Source: Ochotona curzoniae (Eukaryota; Chordata; Mammalia; Lagomorpha; Ochotonidae). From it: a stretch of DNA of 64,000 bases. This document shows, piece by piece, positions 47,901 to 61,239 of this stretch (positions are counted from its first letter, which is position 1; each line of letters starts with the position of its first letter). A program made the translations under genes and the position numbers. Where the stretch lies: assembly GCF_017591425.1 (NCBI RefSeq), contig NW_024466607.1, positions 17,306,501 through 17,370,500 of the forward strand, read 5' to 3'. The notes beneath the pieces were generated by a model that was not told the origin of the DNA, did no database searches, and was given only the letters and a program-made list of their open reading frames with translations.

Positions 47901-50472
47901 TGGGAGGTGAAATCCTGAGCAAAGGCTGGGGTGGGTGGCCCATCAGTGCTTTGCAGGGCCTGTGGCAGTGGGGTATTGACAGGCTTGAGCAGCTGCAAAG
48001 AACAGCAGAGAGCTGGATAGCAGTGACATGGGGGCTAGGAAGGAAGCCAGGGCCATACCACCCTGGCTTCAGAGGCTACAGAGCCCAGAGAACCACACAG
48101 GAACGTCTAATGGTCACAGCCAGGGTGATGAGGAGGAATTGTGACAAGGAGGAATTGTTCTCAACTTCGGTGAACATGGTGCACATGGGGCTTCGGTCTG
48201 ACCCTCTTACTCCCTAGGGCTACCTATCCTACATCAAGAGCCTCCCGCTCAATGACATTCCTGAGATCTTCGGCCTGCACGACAATGCCAACATCACCTT
48301 TGCCCAGAATGAGACTTTTGCCCTTCTCAGCACCATCGTCCAGCTGCAGCCTAAGTCATCCTCTGTGGGTGGCCAGAGCCGGGAAGAGGTGGGCAGTGGG
48401 CAAGTGGGCTGAGGGCTGAGTAGAACTATGATGTCTGTGTCCTGGGAGAAGGGACTCCCTGTGGGAAATCCTGGGGGTGCTCAGGGCTGGGGGTTTGGGT
48501 GGGGTTGCAGGGGCAGGGCCTGCCCTGACTCCCACTGACCTTTGCCTCCACAGATAGTGCAGAGTGTGGCCCAGAATATCCTTCTCCGGGTGCCCGAGCC
48601 AATCAACTTGCAGCAGGTGATGGCCAAATACCCGGTGCTGTATGAAGAGTCAATGAACACAGTGCTAGTTCAAGAGGTCATCAGGTAATGCCCCTGGCTG
48701 CACCCCAGCGCCCAGCCAGCACCCAGCCAGCGCCCAGCCAGCACCCAGCCAGCGCCCAGCCAGCGCCCAGCCAGCCCCCAGCCAGCCCCCAGCCAGCCCC
48801 CAGCCAGCACCCAGCCAGCGCCCAGCCAGCCCCCAGCCAGCCCCCAGCCAGCCCCCAGCCAGCGCCCAGCCAGCGCCCAGCCAGCGCCCAGCCAGCGCCC
48901 AGCCAGCACCCTCCACACTGGAGAGAAACAATGAGGCCAGGAGATGCCATGAGCCCTGTGTTGTGGCCAGCCCTTATGTACATGTCCACTGTGATTCAGC
49001 TTTATTTTCATTATTCGCATTACCTCTAGAGAAGTAATCAGAGGCCCACAAAGGGTTCTGTGACCTAGTGTCAGCAGTTATCAAAGGCCGGAGTGAGATT
49101 CATGCCCAGGCTGCTTCATTCTGGCCCTGTGCCCTCAGTCTCCATTTTTCTGTCCCCAGCTCCGACTGCATGCGATCTCGCTCCTGTCCACAGGTACAAC
49201 CGGCTACTGCAGGTGATCACACAGACTCTACGAGATATGCTCAAGGCACTCAAGGGGCTGGTGGTGATGTCCTCACAGCTGGAGCTGATGGCAGCCAGCC
49301 TCTACAACAACGCCGTGCCCGAGCTCTGGAATGCCAAGGCCTACCCATCACTCAAGCCACTGTCCTCGTGGGTCATGGATCTGCTACAGCGCCTGGACTT
49401 CCTGCAGGCCTGGATCAAGGGGGGCATCCCAGCCACTTTCTGGATCAGTGGCTTCTTCTTCCCACAGGCCTTCCTCACAGGCACGCTGCAGAACTTTGCC
49501 CGCAAGTCCATCATCTCCATCGACACCATCTCCTTTAGTTTCAAAGTATGGGTGCAGCCAGGGCTGGGTCACAAGATAGTTTGGGGGTAGGCAGGTAGCT
49601 GTGCTTGGGAGGTACTGGGTCTGAGTGAGTGGGTTCTCTTGGTGTCCTCCACAGGTGATGCCCCAGTCACCCTCAGAGATTAAGGAGAGGCCCGAAGTGG
49701 GATGCTACATCCATGGACTATTCCTGGAAGGTGCCCGATGGGATCCAGTGGCCTTCCAGCTGGCTGAGTCGCGGCCTAAGGAGCTGTACACAGAGATGGC
49801 TGTTATCTGGCTTGTGCCAGTGCCCAACCGCAAGGCCCAGGGCCAGGACTTCTACCTGTGTCCCATCTACAAGACGCTGACACGTGCCGGTACGGGGCCT
49901 GGGGCAGAGAACTTATACTCCAGGTGTAGGTGCAGACAGCTGTTTAGACTAGTCCAGGTTAACTGAACAGAAAGGCTGGCAGAGGCCTGGGCCAGGGCAT
50001 AGCCAGGCCAGGGGAAGGCACGTTAGCTAATGCCTGAGGCCGATCTCTCACCACTCTGCCTCTCTCAGCAGCTCCACTTGAAACCTAGGAATCCCAACCT
50101 GCTTCTAGGAGGGTTCAAAGGCACAACTGAGGCCCATAGCTTGGTCCCCTCTCTTGTCCTTCTTTCCATCGCTACTGTGGCAGGGAGTACCAGGCAGGCC
50201 TGAGCCTAGACCCCTCCCCAGGCAGGCTGTTTCTTGGGCCAGGAGCCCATCCCCATTCCCAACTGTGTGCTAAACTCACTACCTTTGTTCCTAGCCTCCC
50301 TGCTGTAGCAGGGATGGGGTCCAGCCCGAGCCTCCTGCTTCTTGTTCCAGGAACACTCTCAACCACAGGCCACTCCACCAACTACGTTATTGCTGTAGAG
50401 ATCCCCACCAACCAGCCCCAGCGACACTGGATAAAGCGTGGTGTGGCACTCATCTGTGCCTTGGACTACTAG
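72..50472 (+). CDS. DNAH1: DNAH1, dynein axonemal heavy chain 1 (5'-partial, 72 exons)
   Basis: DNAH1 is the motor heavy chain of an axonemal inner dynein arm; it hydrolyses ATP to slide doublet microtubules in cilia and sperm flagella. I placed 72 exons whose phases all join, totalling 11,927 nt, or about 3,974 codons plus stop (TAG 50470-50472). Human DNAH1 is about 4,265 residues, so roughly 290 N-terminal residues lie upstream of the window. Domains run in order: stem, linker, AAA1 ([15 protein letters not shown]), AAA2 (GPTGSGKS), AAA3 ([17 protein letters not shown]), AAA4 (GVGGSGRS), stalk with microtubule-binding domain, AAA5, AAA6 and C-terminal domain. The reading frame is intact. 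Identity rests on near-continuous agreement with human DNAH1 as I recall it and on synteny with BAP1 and PHF7. Exon edges were read by eye from splice consensus plus protein continuity; 68 of the 71 introns follow GT-AG and three are GC-AG. Exon lists are given by domain below. Confidence 0.97.
1830..2105 (+). mobile_element. Old LINE-1-like 3' fragment
   Basis: AT-rich sequence whose later part (gtgtgaatatatcatcactt, then ggaaatttgggtcattttc) resembles the 3' end of ancient mammalian L1/HAL1 elements. Family assignment is from recall. Confidence 0.45.
2147..2445 (+). mobile_element. Lagomorph C-repeat SINE (plus)
   Basis: tRNA-like head, the 'gcatcccatataggtgctgg' block, 'cctgagaaagcagcagaaga' and an A-rich tail ending near an AATAAA-like run. 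Confidence 0.88.
2443..2766 (-). mobile_element. Lagomorph C-repeat SINE (minus), abutting the previous copy tail to tail
   Basis: Reverse-complement copy: a T-rich tail at 2443, then 'ggaaaggcagat', 'gggagctggatgggaagtgg' and 'cacccatatcggatccca'. Confidence 0.9.
2967..3195 (+). mobile_element. Pika-type C SINE (plus), 3'-truncated
   Basis: Starts 'gggcctggtggcatggccta', then 'ggatcccatatgggtgccgg' and 'cctgggaaagcagttgagga'. It stops without the A-rich tail. The 'ttctaatcctggcagctcc' block is the pika-like form. Confidence 0.88.
4010..4083. repeat. GGGCT/AGGCT low-complexity patch
   Basis: Imperfect 5-bp and 10-bp repetition of gggct and aggct units inside the large DNAH1 intron. Confidence 0.6.
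8810..8915 (+). other. DNAH1: DNAH1 intron with weak GTTCGT donor
   Basis: The donor reads CAA|GTTCGT, matching consensus poorly after the GT. It is the only nearby GT that keeps the protein continuous (AA + G = Lys, then AYQAQ). Retention of the 106-nt intron would shift the frame. Confidence 0.7.
9493..9619. repeat. (TG)n microsatellite with a duplicated interruption
   Basis: About 24 TG units, then a 'tatggttgcatgcctatgtg' segment that occurs twice, separated and followed by more TG. It lies in intron 9142-9710. Confidence 0.95.
12199..18223 (+). CDS. DNAH1: DNAH1 exons for the linker domain (DHC_N2), window exons 13-21
   Basis: Exons: 12199-12397, 12487-12740, 13884-14096, 15278-15442, 15832-15953, 16121-16226, 16760-16939, 17451-17591, 18060-18223. 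They encode about 515 residues of the linker, the lever that swings over the AAA ring during the power stroke. Diagnostic segments are [59 protein letters not shown] and [15 protein letters not shown], all characteristic of the dynein heavy chain linker family. The last exon ends at WISQL, just before the AAA1 entry sequence. Introns 14097-15277 and 17592-18059 contain no repeat I can name; 12741-13883 holds two SINE remnants and a MIR-like piece. Confidence 0.95.
12921..13080 (-). mobile_element. Old, partial lagomorph SINE remnant
   Basis: A long T run at about 12929-12948 followed by 'ggttgaagccagaagcc' and 'ggtctcccatggga', the reverse-complement parts of a C repeat; diverged and truncated. 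Confidence 0.5.
13160..13466 (-). mobile_element. Lagomorph C-repeat SINE (minus)
   Basis: 'atttatttgaaaggcagagt', then 'gggtctcccatat', and 'gaactggcatccacactggg'. An older, diverged subfamily. Confidence 0.85.
13490..13630 (-). mobile_element. MIR-like remnant (minus)
   Basis: 'catctaacagataagcaagt' and 'acacagccagtaagt' match the antisense core of MIR elements. Confidence 0.55.
18307..23993 (+). CDS. DNAH1: DNAH1 exons for AAA1, window exons 22-28
   Basis: Exons: 18307-18420, 19085-19273, 19565-19670, 20381-20494, 20914-21063, 23603-23689, 23807-23993. AAA1 is the main ATPase site of dynein. The Walker A GPAGTGKT is at 19140-19163 (about residue 1290 counted from the window's first codon) and Walker B CFDEFNRI at 19581-19604. 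The sensor region [16 protein letters not shown] lies in exon 20381-20494, followed by [10 protein letters not shown]. All expected catalytic residues (Lys of GKT, Asp-Glu of FDEF, sensor Asn) are present, so the site should hydrolyse ATP. Intron 20495-20913 has a GC donor. Intron 21064-23602 is the second largest of the gene here and is full of transposons. The last two exons form the AAA1 large subdomain and the bridge to AAA2. Confidence 0.96.
20495..20913 (+). other. DNAH1: DNAH1 GC-AG intron (AAA1)
   Basis: The exon ends CTGAAG and the intron begins GCAAGT, the ideal GC-type donor. The next exon starts GCC CTC TTC after CCCCAG, restoring [12 protein letters not shown]. No GT lies at the boundary. 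Confidence 0.9.
21140..21300 (-). mobile_element. MIR-like remnant
   Basis: 'gctctgtgctgg', 'tcccagcagccctttgagt' and 'gctgaggacacaaagg' follow the order of an antisense MIR. Confidence 0.45.
21594..21913 (-). mobile_element. Lagomorph C-repeat SINE (minus)
   Basis: 'tttctttttattggaaagtc', then 'ggcccatcctttattgctt', 'cacaagcagggagcttgatg' and 'ccatataggatcc'. Confidence 0.88.
22381..22830. mobile_element. Probable small DNA transposon (mariner-like MITE) interrupted by a SINE
   Basis: The left end 'gggttcttcagaaagtttat' and the right end 'cacaaatttttcaaaatgtc' are diverged inverted repeats. A plus-strand C-type SINE sits between them. The family name is uncertain. Confidence 0.45.
22430..22720 (+). 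mobile_element. Old lagomorph SINE nested in the MITE
   Basis: 'aatccagcttcctgctaacg', 'gggaggcagtggcgatg', 'ggccatttggggagtgaagc' and a terminal 'aaataaataattaaaa' tail. Confidence 0.7.
22962..23290 (-). mobile_element. Pika-type C SINE (minus), near full length
   Basis: 'tttttattggaaaggcagat' through 'ccatatgggatcctggcgtg' to the head at 'cacgcggggccc'. Well preserved, so relatively young. Confidence 0.92.
24953..24993. repeat. Short GC-rich tandem repeat
   Basis: Nearly three copies of a ~15-bp 'cccctccgccgccca' unit in a DNAH1 intron. Confidence 0.8.
25300..25450 (-). mobile_element. MIR-like remnant (minus)
   Basis: 'gttcacaggtgaggggctta' followed by 'ctcaagaggtcacacaagct' is typical of antisense MIR. 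Confidence 0.6.
25507..28881 (+). CDS. DNAH1: DNAH1 exons for AAA2, window exons 29-35
   Basis: Exons: 25507-25598, 25727-25881, 26793-26970, 27754-27948, 28059-28178, 28522-28680, 28774-28881. The Walker A GPTGSGKS is at 25572-25595; the next residue is Asn at the exon edge. Downstream are [19 protein letters not shown] and [16 protein letters not shown], the AAA2 version of Walker B, in which the catalytic glutamate pattern is altered. This fits AAA2 as a nucleotide-binding, non-hydrolysing site across dyneins. [16 protein letters not shown] is the next conserved block. The final exon ends in a strongly acidic run ([10 protein letters not shown]) that forms the loop toward AAA3. Introns 23994-25506, 25882-26792 and 26971-27753 are large; apart from a short GC-rich tandem repeat and a MIR-like piece they hold nothing I recognise. 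Confidence 0.95.
29732..33760 (+). CDS. DNAH1: DNAH1 exons for AAA3, window exons 36-42
   Basis: Exons: 29732-29872, 29977-30137, 30482-30639, 30917-31090, 32137-32175, 32611-32789, 33530-33760. AAA3 is the regulatory ATPase site. The Walker A GPTGTGKT is at 29989-30012; the Walker B region FFIDDLNMP is near 30525-30551, followed by [15 protein letters not shown]; the sensor block is [18 protein letters not shown]. Intron 30138-30481 has a GC donor, required to join DKR to RKRVFGPP. The 39-nt exon 32137-32175 is the shortest in the gene here; it is in phase with both neighbours. Intron 31091-32136 carries MIR, SINE and DNA-transposon remnants. The 740-bp intron 32790-33529 shows nothing recognisable. 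Confidence 0.95.
29943..29963. repeat. (TG)n tract close to a DNAH1 acceptor
   Basis: About ten TG units end 13 nt before the acceptor of exon 29977-30137, so they overlap the branch-point and pyrimidine region. Confidence 0.95.
30138..30481 (+). other. DNAH1: DNAH1 GC-AG intron (AAA3)
   Basis: The exon ends GACAAAAG and the intron begins GCAAAG. The acceptor is CCTACAG followed by GCGGAAGCG. The join gives [11 protein letters not shown] in frame; reading through at the donor would instead give a nonconserved tail and a stop at 30178-30180. Confidence 0.87.
31196..31345 (+). mobile_element. MIR remnant (plus)
   Basis: 'gggcaaactcttgaatctct' then 'ccctatctgtaaaatggagg' is the classic MIR core. 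Confidence 0.75.
31410..31645 (+). mobile_element. Diverged lagomorph SINE remnant (plus)
   Basis: 'aacttcctgctaacacagac', 'ccatatacacatggaagacc' and 'ggttcctggctcccagctct' keep the order of the C-repeat body. Confidence 0.55.
31648..31758. mobile_element. Short MITE-like element
   Basis: 'aagttcatggaagatacata' at the left and 'gccataaatgttttgtaggt' at the right are imperfect inverted ends. The middle 'tgtgcatggatttcc' is found in small mammalian DNA transposons as I recall them. Confidence 0.4.
34486..36546 (+). CDS. DNAH1: DNAH1 exons for AAA4, window exons 43-46
   Basis: Exons: 34486-34682, 35091-35226, 35903-36111, 36375-36546. AAA4 carries a P-loop GVGGSGRS at 34633-34656 with Arg where most dyneins have Lys. 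From recall, human DNAH1 has the same substitution, so it is a family trait rather than local decay. The Walker B-like segment ITFLFADTQ ends exon 35091-35226. Later blocks are [33 protein letters not shown] and [17 protein letters not shown]. The segment just before the last splice site reads [11 protein letters not shown], which differs from the human sequence I remember. Introns 33761-34485 and 35227-35902 hold no feature I can name. Confidence 0.94.
37085..37180 (+). mobile_element. MIR remnant (plus)
   Basis: 'tgtgccttagaacaagtccc' then 'ttgagttctccatctgccta' matches the MIR core. Confidence 0.6.
37341..40269 (+). CDS. DNAH1: DNAH1 exons for the stalk and microtubule-binding domain, window exons 47-53
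   Basis: Exons: 37341-37532, 37801-37911, 38463-38648, 38883-39074, 39581-39748, 39847-40038, 40138-40269. The first exon finishes AAA4 ([20 protein letters not shown]) and enters the outgoing coiled coil. Exons 37801-37911 and 38463-38648 are rich in Glu, Lys and Ala, as expected for stalk helix CC1. Exons 38883-39074 and 39581-39748 encode the microtubule-binding tip, with [18 protein letters not shown] and [14 protein letters not shown]. Exon 39847-40038 encodes returning helix CC2. [13 protein letters not shown] at the end of exon 40138-40269 marks the return to the ring. Intron 37912-38462 has no clear repeat; intron 39075-39580 shows none. Confidence 0.95.
40395..40520 (-). mobile_element. 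MIR remnant (minus)
   Basis: 'attcagtcctcacagccgcc' then 'ttaacccctgtttcacagct' matches antisense MIR. Confidence 0.65.
40638..43253 (+). CDS. DNAH1: DNAH1 exons for AAA5, window exons 54-57
   Basis: Exons: 40638-40763, 42618-42737, 42839-42988, 43093-43253. AAA5 is structural and lacks a working nucleotide site. The conserved dynein segment [16 protein letters not shown] spans the splice between the first two exons. It is followed by [40 protein letters not shown] and [15 protein letters not shown], all hallmarks of dynein heavy chains. Intron 40764-42617 is packed with four SINEs. Intron 43254-44156 contains one minus-strand SINE. Confidence 0.95.
41000..41310 (-). mobile_element. Lagomorph C-repeat SINE (minus)
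   Basis: 'atacatttattgatttggaa', 'ctatctgttggtttactcc' and 'gaactggcacccgtattgga'. Confidence 0.85.
41384..41644 (+). mobile_element. Diverged lagomorph C-type SINE (plus)
   Basis: 'gcagttaggccactgcttgg', 'ctggttcgagtcccactgct' (tRNA B-box-like), ending 'cctttccaataaaac'. Confidence 0.75.
41647..41985 (+). mobile_element. Full-length pika-type C SINE (plus)
   Basis: Nearly intact: 'aaagtcctcgccttgaacgc', 'gcgccggttctaatcccggc', 'gcagtcgaggacggcccaaa', and a tail of 'aataaaaataaataaatctt'. The best evidence for a pika genome. Confidence 0.95.
42005..42322 (+). mobile_element. Lagomorph C-repeat SINE (plus)
   Basis: 'ggccagttcaagtcccagtt', 'ctaatggcctggggaaagta', a CT-rich stretch and an 'aaataaatctttt' tail. 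Confidence 0.85.
43600..43880 (-). mobile_element. Diverged lagomorph SINE (minus)
   Basis: 'ttaatttatttgaaaggcag', 'agatcttccatctattggtt' and 'agctggattggaagcaaagt'. Confidence 0.75.
44157..50472 (+). CDS. DNAH1: DNAH1 exons for AAA6 and the C-terminal domain, window exons 58-72
   Basis: Exons: 44157-44382, 44489-44684, 44876-45027, 45538-45734, 45948-46092, 46301-46459, 46550-46681, 47004-47174, 47268-47447, 47521-47697, 48218-48388, 48554-48684, 49194-49545, 49655-49889, 50351-50472. AAA6 includes [33 protein letters not shown] and [10 protein letters not shown], all conserved across dyneins. The C-terminal domain includes [35 protein letters not shown] and the terminal [13 protein letters not shown]. 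Intron 46093-46300 has a GC donor. Intron 47448-47520 is only 73 nt. Intron 48685-49193 begins with an 11-bp minisatellite 19 bp past the exon edge. Introns 45028-45537, 46682-47003, 47698-48217 and 49890-50350 hold nothing recognised. Confidence 0.96.
46093..46300 (+). other. DNAH1: DNAH1 GC-AG intron (AAA6)
   Basis: The exon ends GAGCCCCAG and the intron begins GCGAGT. The acceptor is GCTTACAG followed by ACAGCGAAC, giving [13 protein letters not shown]. No GT is available at the boundary. Confidence 0.88.
48703..48912. repeat. 11-bp minisatellite, about 19 units, in DNAH1 intron 48685-49193
   Basis: Tandem units of the form cccagccagcR and cccccagccag run almost without break. Variant units (g, a or c at the variable site) are interspersed. 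It starts 19 bp after the exon 48554-48684 donor. Confidence 0.95.
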
Positions 50473-50515
50473 TCCCAGACAGGAGGGCTGGAGCCATTAA
50501 AGTTGGGTTTTCCAC
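50473..50515 (+). terminator. DNAH1: DNAH1 3' UTR and polyadenylation signal
   Basis: An ATTAAA hexamer lies at 50496-50501, only 24 nt after the stop codon, followed by a GT-rich stretch near 50523-50532 that suits a downstream element. The 3' UTR would be about 45 nt, very short. The exact cleavage site is inferred. Confidence 0.65.
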
Positions 50516-50869
50516 AAAGTCCGGTTGTGTCTTAGCTGGATGCATGAGGCCCCTTTGTAGAACTCTGCTAGGGCTGGGGCTACAGTGGCGTCAGAAAAGA
50601 ATACAATCAGCAAGGGCTGGAGGTGAGAGGTGGCAGCTCTGGCCTGCTGTGCCTATCCCAATACAACAAAAGTGCATGTACCCTGCCTGTCCTGTGTTCC
50701 TCCAAGGAGAGCACACCGAGCACCAAGTTCTTAGGAACCCAGCCCCTACACTGTCCTTACCTGAAGCTCCTCTTCAGCTCAGGCCCTCTACTCCCAGGCC
50801 TAGGGCCCCAAAGGCCTCTGGCCCAGAAGGATAGGAGTGCGCTTCTCCCCTCGGGGGCAGCAACCACAG
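50516..50869. other. Intergenic gap between DNAH1 and BAP1 3' ends
   Basis: The gap separates the two convergent transcripts. I see no exon, repeat or conserved motif in it, apart from the GT-rich stretch just past the DNAH1 signal and a G/T-rich stretch (minus strand) near 50860-50875 past the BAP1 signal. Confidence 0.6.
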
Positions 50870-52031
50870 GCAGGTTCGTTTCTTAAAAGAGTTTATTCAT
50901 TCACTGATCCAGTATGTGTAGGGGCCGAGGGCCAGGCCACACTCAACCCAGAGGCAGCATCACACCTGTGAGTCCCCTGGTCACTATGTACAAGGGACCT
51001 ACTGGGGTGACCAGAAAGCCATCGGGCAGAGGCCCCGGGGCTGGGCTGGGGCCTCAGCTGCAGCCAGTGCTGAGCCCATTGCCCCTTGGCATCAGGCCCT
51101 CAGGGAACACAGGCGCTCCTAAGCCACCTGGCCTGCTCCTGCTTGCCCCACCCTGAGTGCCCTGCAGAGGCCATGGAAGCTGGCACAGCAGGGAGAGAGG
51201 CATGGCATCCGCTTCCTGCAAGCACCCCAGCTCTGCCCTCTCTAAGTCAGTGACATGGTAATACTGAGGGGAGGCTCCTCTGGGCCCCAGGCAAGCCCAG
51301 CGCCAGACCCAACACTGAAGGCCAAGAACCTGAGAGCCCTGCTTCAGAGATTGGTCACCACCAGCCTGGCTAGAGCCAGGACGGGTTACAGACCACCAGA
51401 TCTTTCCAACACTGCTCTTTGCTCAGGCTGCGGGGCCCAGCAGCTGCGTGGGCACCCCACTCACACAGTAGCCCAGCAGGCAGTTCCATGTTTGGCACTC
51501 CCTCCTGAGAGGAAAGAAGAGAGTAGACCTCCTCACCTCACAACAGGGACAAGCTGGCAGCTGCAGCCCGAGCAGAGGGCTGCTGCCTCCCCAGGCTCTG
51601 CACCTAGGACCACAAAGGGACGCAGGGACCTGGGTCCACCAGATGACAGTTGCTGGGAGAGAGCCATTGGGAAGCCAGCTGTGTCAACACGGTGGCAAGA
51701 TGAGGTGGAGCCCAGAAAAATAGACGTCTTCCATATGTAAAATATATGTTCTGCTGCCCAGGCAGAAGGGCTGGGTCTTGATGTTCCACAGCCGGCTGTG
51801 GAGGAAGCGCAGCACCCACTGTGTCCCCACTCCAGCTGCAGCTTCCAGGACGCTCGGGGCTGGCCTGCCCCTGCCAGGTCCCAGGCATTAATGTGGCCTG
51901 GCCCCTGTTCCCCGGGGCCTAAGCTCAAGGCCTGGAACCATTCAGTAATACTGGGACAAGGGAGAGTGGGCAGGGAGGGGACCCCGGGGAGGGCCACACG
52001 GCAAGAGCAGGCTAGTCAGGACCAGCAGTCC
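50870..52031 (-). other. BAP1: BAP1 3' UTR with AATAAA signal
   Basis: On the minus strand the sequence after the BAP1 stop (complement of 52032-52034) continues without splice or coding features to AATAAA, the complement of 50892-50897. That gives a 3' UTR of about 1.16 kb, similar to what I recall for human BAP1. Its lower boundary is approximate. Confidence 0.7.
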
Positions 52032-59061
<7,030 letters not shown>

Positions 59062-59170
59062 CTTCCCGCGGGGCGGCCCCTCAGCGCCATGTCCAGGCCC
59101 TCCCGACCCACCGCCGCCCCCGCCGGGAGCTCCCCCCCACCCCCCCGACAGCCCCCGGGGCCCCCTCGAC

Positions 59171-59176
<6 letters not shown>

Positions 59177-59203
<27 letters not shown>
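59177..59203. repeat. (CA)n microsatellite near the BAP1 transcription start
   Basis: About 13 uninterrupted CA units lie 115-140 bp upstream of the BAP1 start codon, inside the CpG island, so in the promoter or 5' UTR. Confidence 0.95.
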
Positions 59204-59206
<3 letters not shown>

Positions 59207-60360
59207 ACCGGCCCAACACGTAACTCGCCTGCGCCGGCGCCACGACGTCACCGCAGCGCGACGGCCCCGCCCGCTTCTGGGCTTCTTTTCCGCGAGCCGG
59301 GCTGTGGCGGAGGGCGCGCGCCCAGAGACGGGCACGCATGCGCGGGGCGGGGCGCGTGGGCCGGGCGAGGAAAGGAGGAAGGAGAGGGAGGGCCGGCAGG
59401 GCGCGCGGCCGTTAGCGGTTCCTCCGGGCCGACGGTTGGCGTCGCAGCGGTCCCCGGAGGTCGCAGTCCGCGTGCCCCAGGCCACCCCCATCCCCTCCCC
59501 CTTTTAGGCAGCGCAGTCACCGCGCGGGGCGGCCGCCGTGAGGAAGCTACCACGGCTTGTGACCACGAATATCTTAAAAGCTCCCGGACAGTGGCATCCT
59601 CAGCCTACAGCTGAGTGGGCCGCCCGGGCACGGAGCGGCCGCCCGAGAGCTACCGTGAGGAAGGAGGGAGCGGCGGAGGCGACCTCCAGCCGGGCCCTGC
59701 ACCACCCGTCCACCCCTCAACCCCGGCTGGCGTGACATGAGCCGGGTCGGGCATCCGCGGGATGCCCCTTGAGCCCCTTCTCCGGCTGTCAGGTCCGGGG
59801 CACACACCGACACGTATTTTCCAAATAAATATCACTGTGTATTCTGGCGGTGACGACGGCGGCGGGACCGAAGGCGCATTTATTTATCATTATTTCTCAT
59901 CAAGCCTTTGTCCAGCCTATATCCAACGACACAACTTGGTAAGCGTTTTTGAGGGAACCCTCCGACCCCCCTGCCAGAGGCTTAAAGAAATGACAGACCG
60001 GCGCAGCTTTTGGAAGCCCACCTTGGCGATGTGCCTGCTCCCACGCTCTGAAGATAGTCTCATCTTATAATGACCACTGAGCACAGAATCCCACTCAAGG
60101 ATGCAAGGTTTCTTTGCTATTGCTGGAGGGGTCAGGATGGCCCCAGGGCCAGGGGCGCTCTCCTGGTCCAGGCCATCCCGCGTGCTAGCATTCCGAAGCC
60201 CACAGGAGTTGTGGGAAGGGAGATGGAGCCCGGTCCCCGAGGGAGGGAGGACGGGACAGCCCGGCTTCGCTGAGCAGCCTTCTTCACCCAGAGTACTTGG
60301 AACACCCCGAGGAAAATTTGGGATCTGCAGCGAGGATCCAAGTGCTAACTTCAGTGTCGT

Positions 60361-60386
60361 TGGCAGAAGAGGCGGTAAAAATGTCC
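60361..60386 (+). repeat. Exact 26-bp duplicate, copy 1
   Basis: Identical to 61721-61746, starting 'tggcagaagaggcggtaaaa'. Flanks are similar for a few more bases (tgtc before, caggtga after). Confidence 0.95.
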
Positions 60387-60879
60387 GTGCAGGTGATACC
60401 GAGGGCGTGTCCCCGGAGGGATCCGTGACTCTGGTGGCCTTTTAGAAAGTGTGATCCTCCTCCCTCTTCTGAATGGACCCTGACGTGCCCTTGTGGCGGC
60501 TGATTTATTTAGTCTACCCTGCACTGTCAGAGATCCTCCCTTCCCCGTGTAATGAGAACCTAACTTTGGGTCCCATTGACCTTGTTAATAAGGTGTCTGA
60601 TACAAAAAAAGTTGCGTTTTGGGGATGGGAGCCCAGTGGTGCTTGCGCCTGTCCCTCGCTAGAGGGAGCTGTTGCCCCAAGCTGTCTAAAGTTCCCTGGC
60701 TCCTTTTCTGGGAAACAACCTTGTCCCTGTTCTGGGTGGAATGAAGGAGCCATAGCTGGGTGCAAAAGGAGCCCGTTTCCCCTGAGTGTTCCTTGTGAAT
60801 TTATAAGGCGCAAAGAAACAAATATCCATCTGCATAATCACAGCAGTTACAGGTTTTTACGCTGCTGTGCTAGGGAGTT

Positions 60880-61000
60880 AGCAGTGGAGCACTGCTACCT
60901 TGGGTTAAGTTCCCATCTGTATCAGTCACTCTGACCTTGGCAAGGTGCTTACCCCACTGAGCGTCAGTCACCTCTTGGTAACAGTACCTACCACATGGAG
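60880..61000 (+). mobile_element. MIR-like remnant (plus)
   Basis: 'cactctgaccttggcaaggt' followed by 'gtaacagtacctacc' follows the MIR core order. Confidence 0.55.
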
Positions 61001-61075
61001 ATTGATAAACAGCACCCAGACTAGTTCTACTGTCAGCCTTGATACTGAGAGTGTTTCTTTTATTTCACTCCATAG

Positions 61076-61239
61076 GTTGGGAGATGAAGCGCACCATCGC
61101 CTTGACCCCATGGAACTTGATAACCAAATGTAGAATTGAATTGCTGACCAAGCCCCATTTATATTTATAGCTGGACGAGCCTATATTGTCCGCATAATCA
61201 TATAGAAGAATTCAAGATAGGAGAAGCAGGCAGCAACGA
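61076..61239 (+). other. PHF7: Probable PHF7 5' UTR part of the start exon, with upstream ORF
   Basis: A good acceptor (pyrimidine tract then CCATAG) ends at 61075. The exon would run to the donor at 61284. It contains an upstream ATG at 61084 with a 28-codon ORF ending TAG at 61168-61170, in the same frame as the main start but closed before it. Confidence 0.5.

Larger units (their letters stand above)
59721..61075 (+). other. PHF7 5' region without identified coding exon
   Basis: No coding exon is seen. It should contain the PHF7 first intron and possibly a noncoding first exon near the CpG island. A MIR-like fragment lies near 60880-61000, and one copy of an exact 26-bp duplicate lies at 60361-60386. 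Confidence 0.45.

Noticed and set aside
48665..49020. Long antisense ORFs rich in Trp, Leu, Gly and Ala in three overlapping frames
   Set aside because: They are translations of the 11-bp minisatellite, open in every frame because the unit is not a multiple of three and lacks stop triplets; not a gene.
60473..60934. 153-codon ORF in the PHF7 5' region
   Set aside because: No similarity recognised, no splice sites linking it to PHF7, and it runs into a MIR-like remnant; likely chance.
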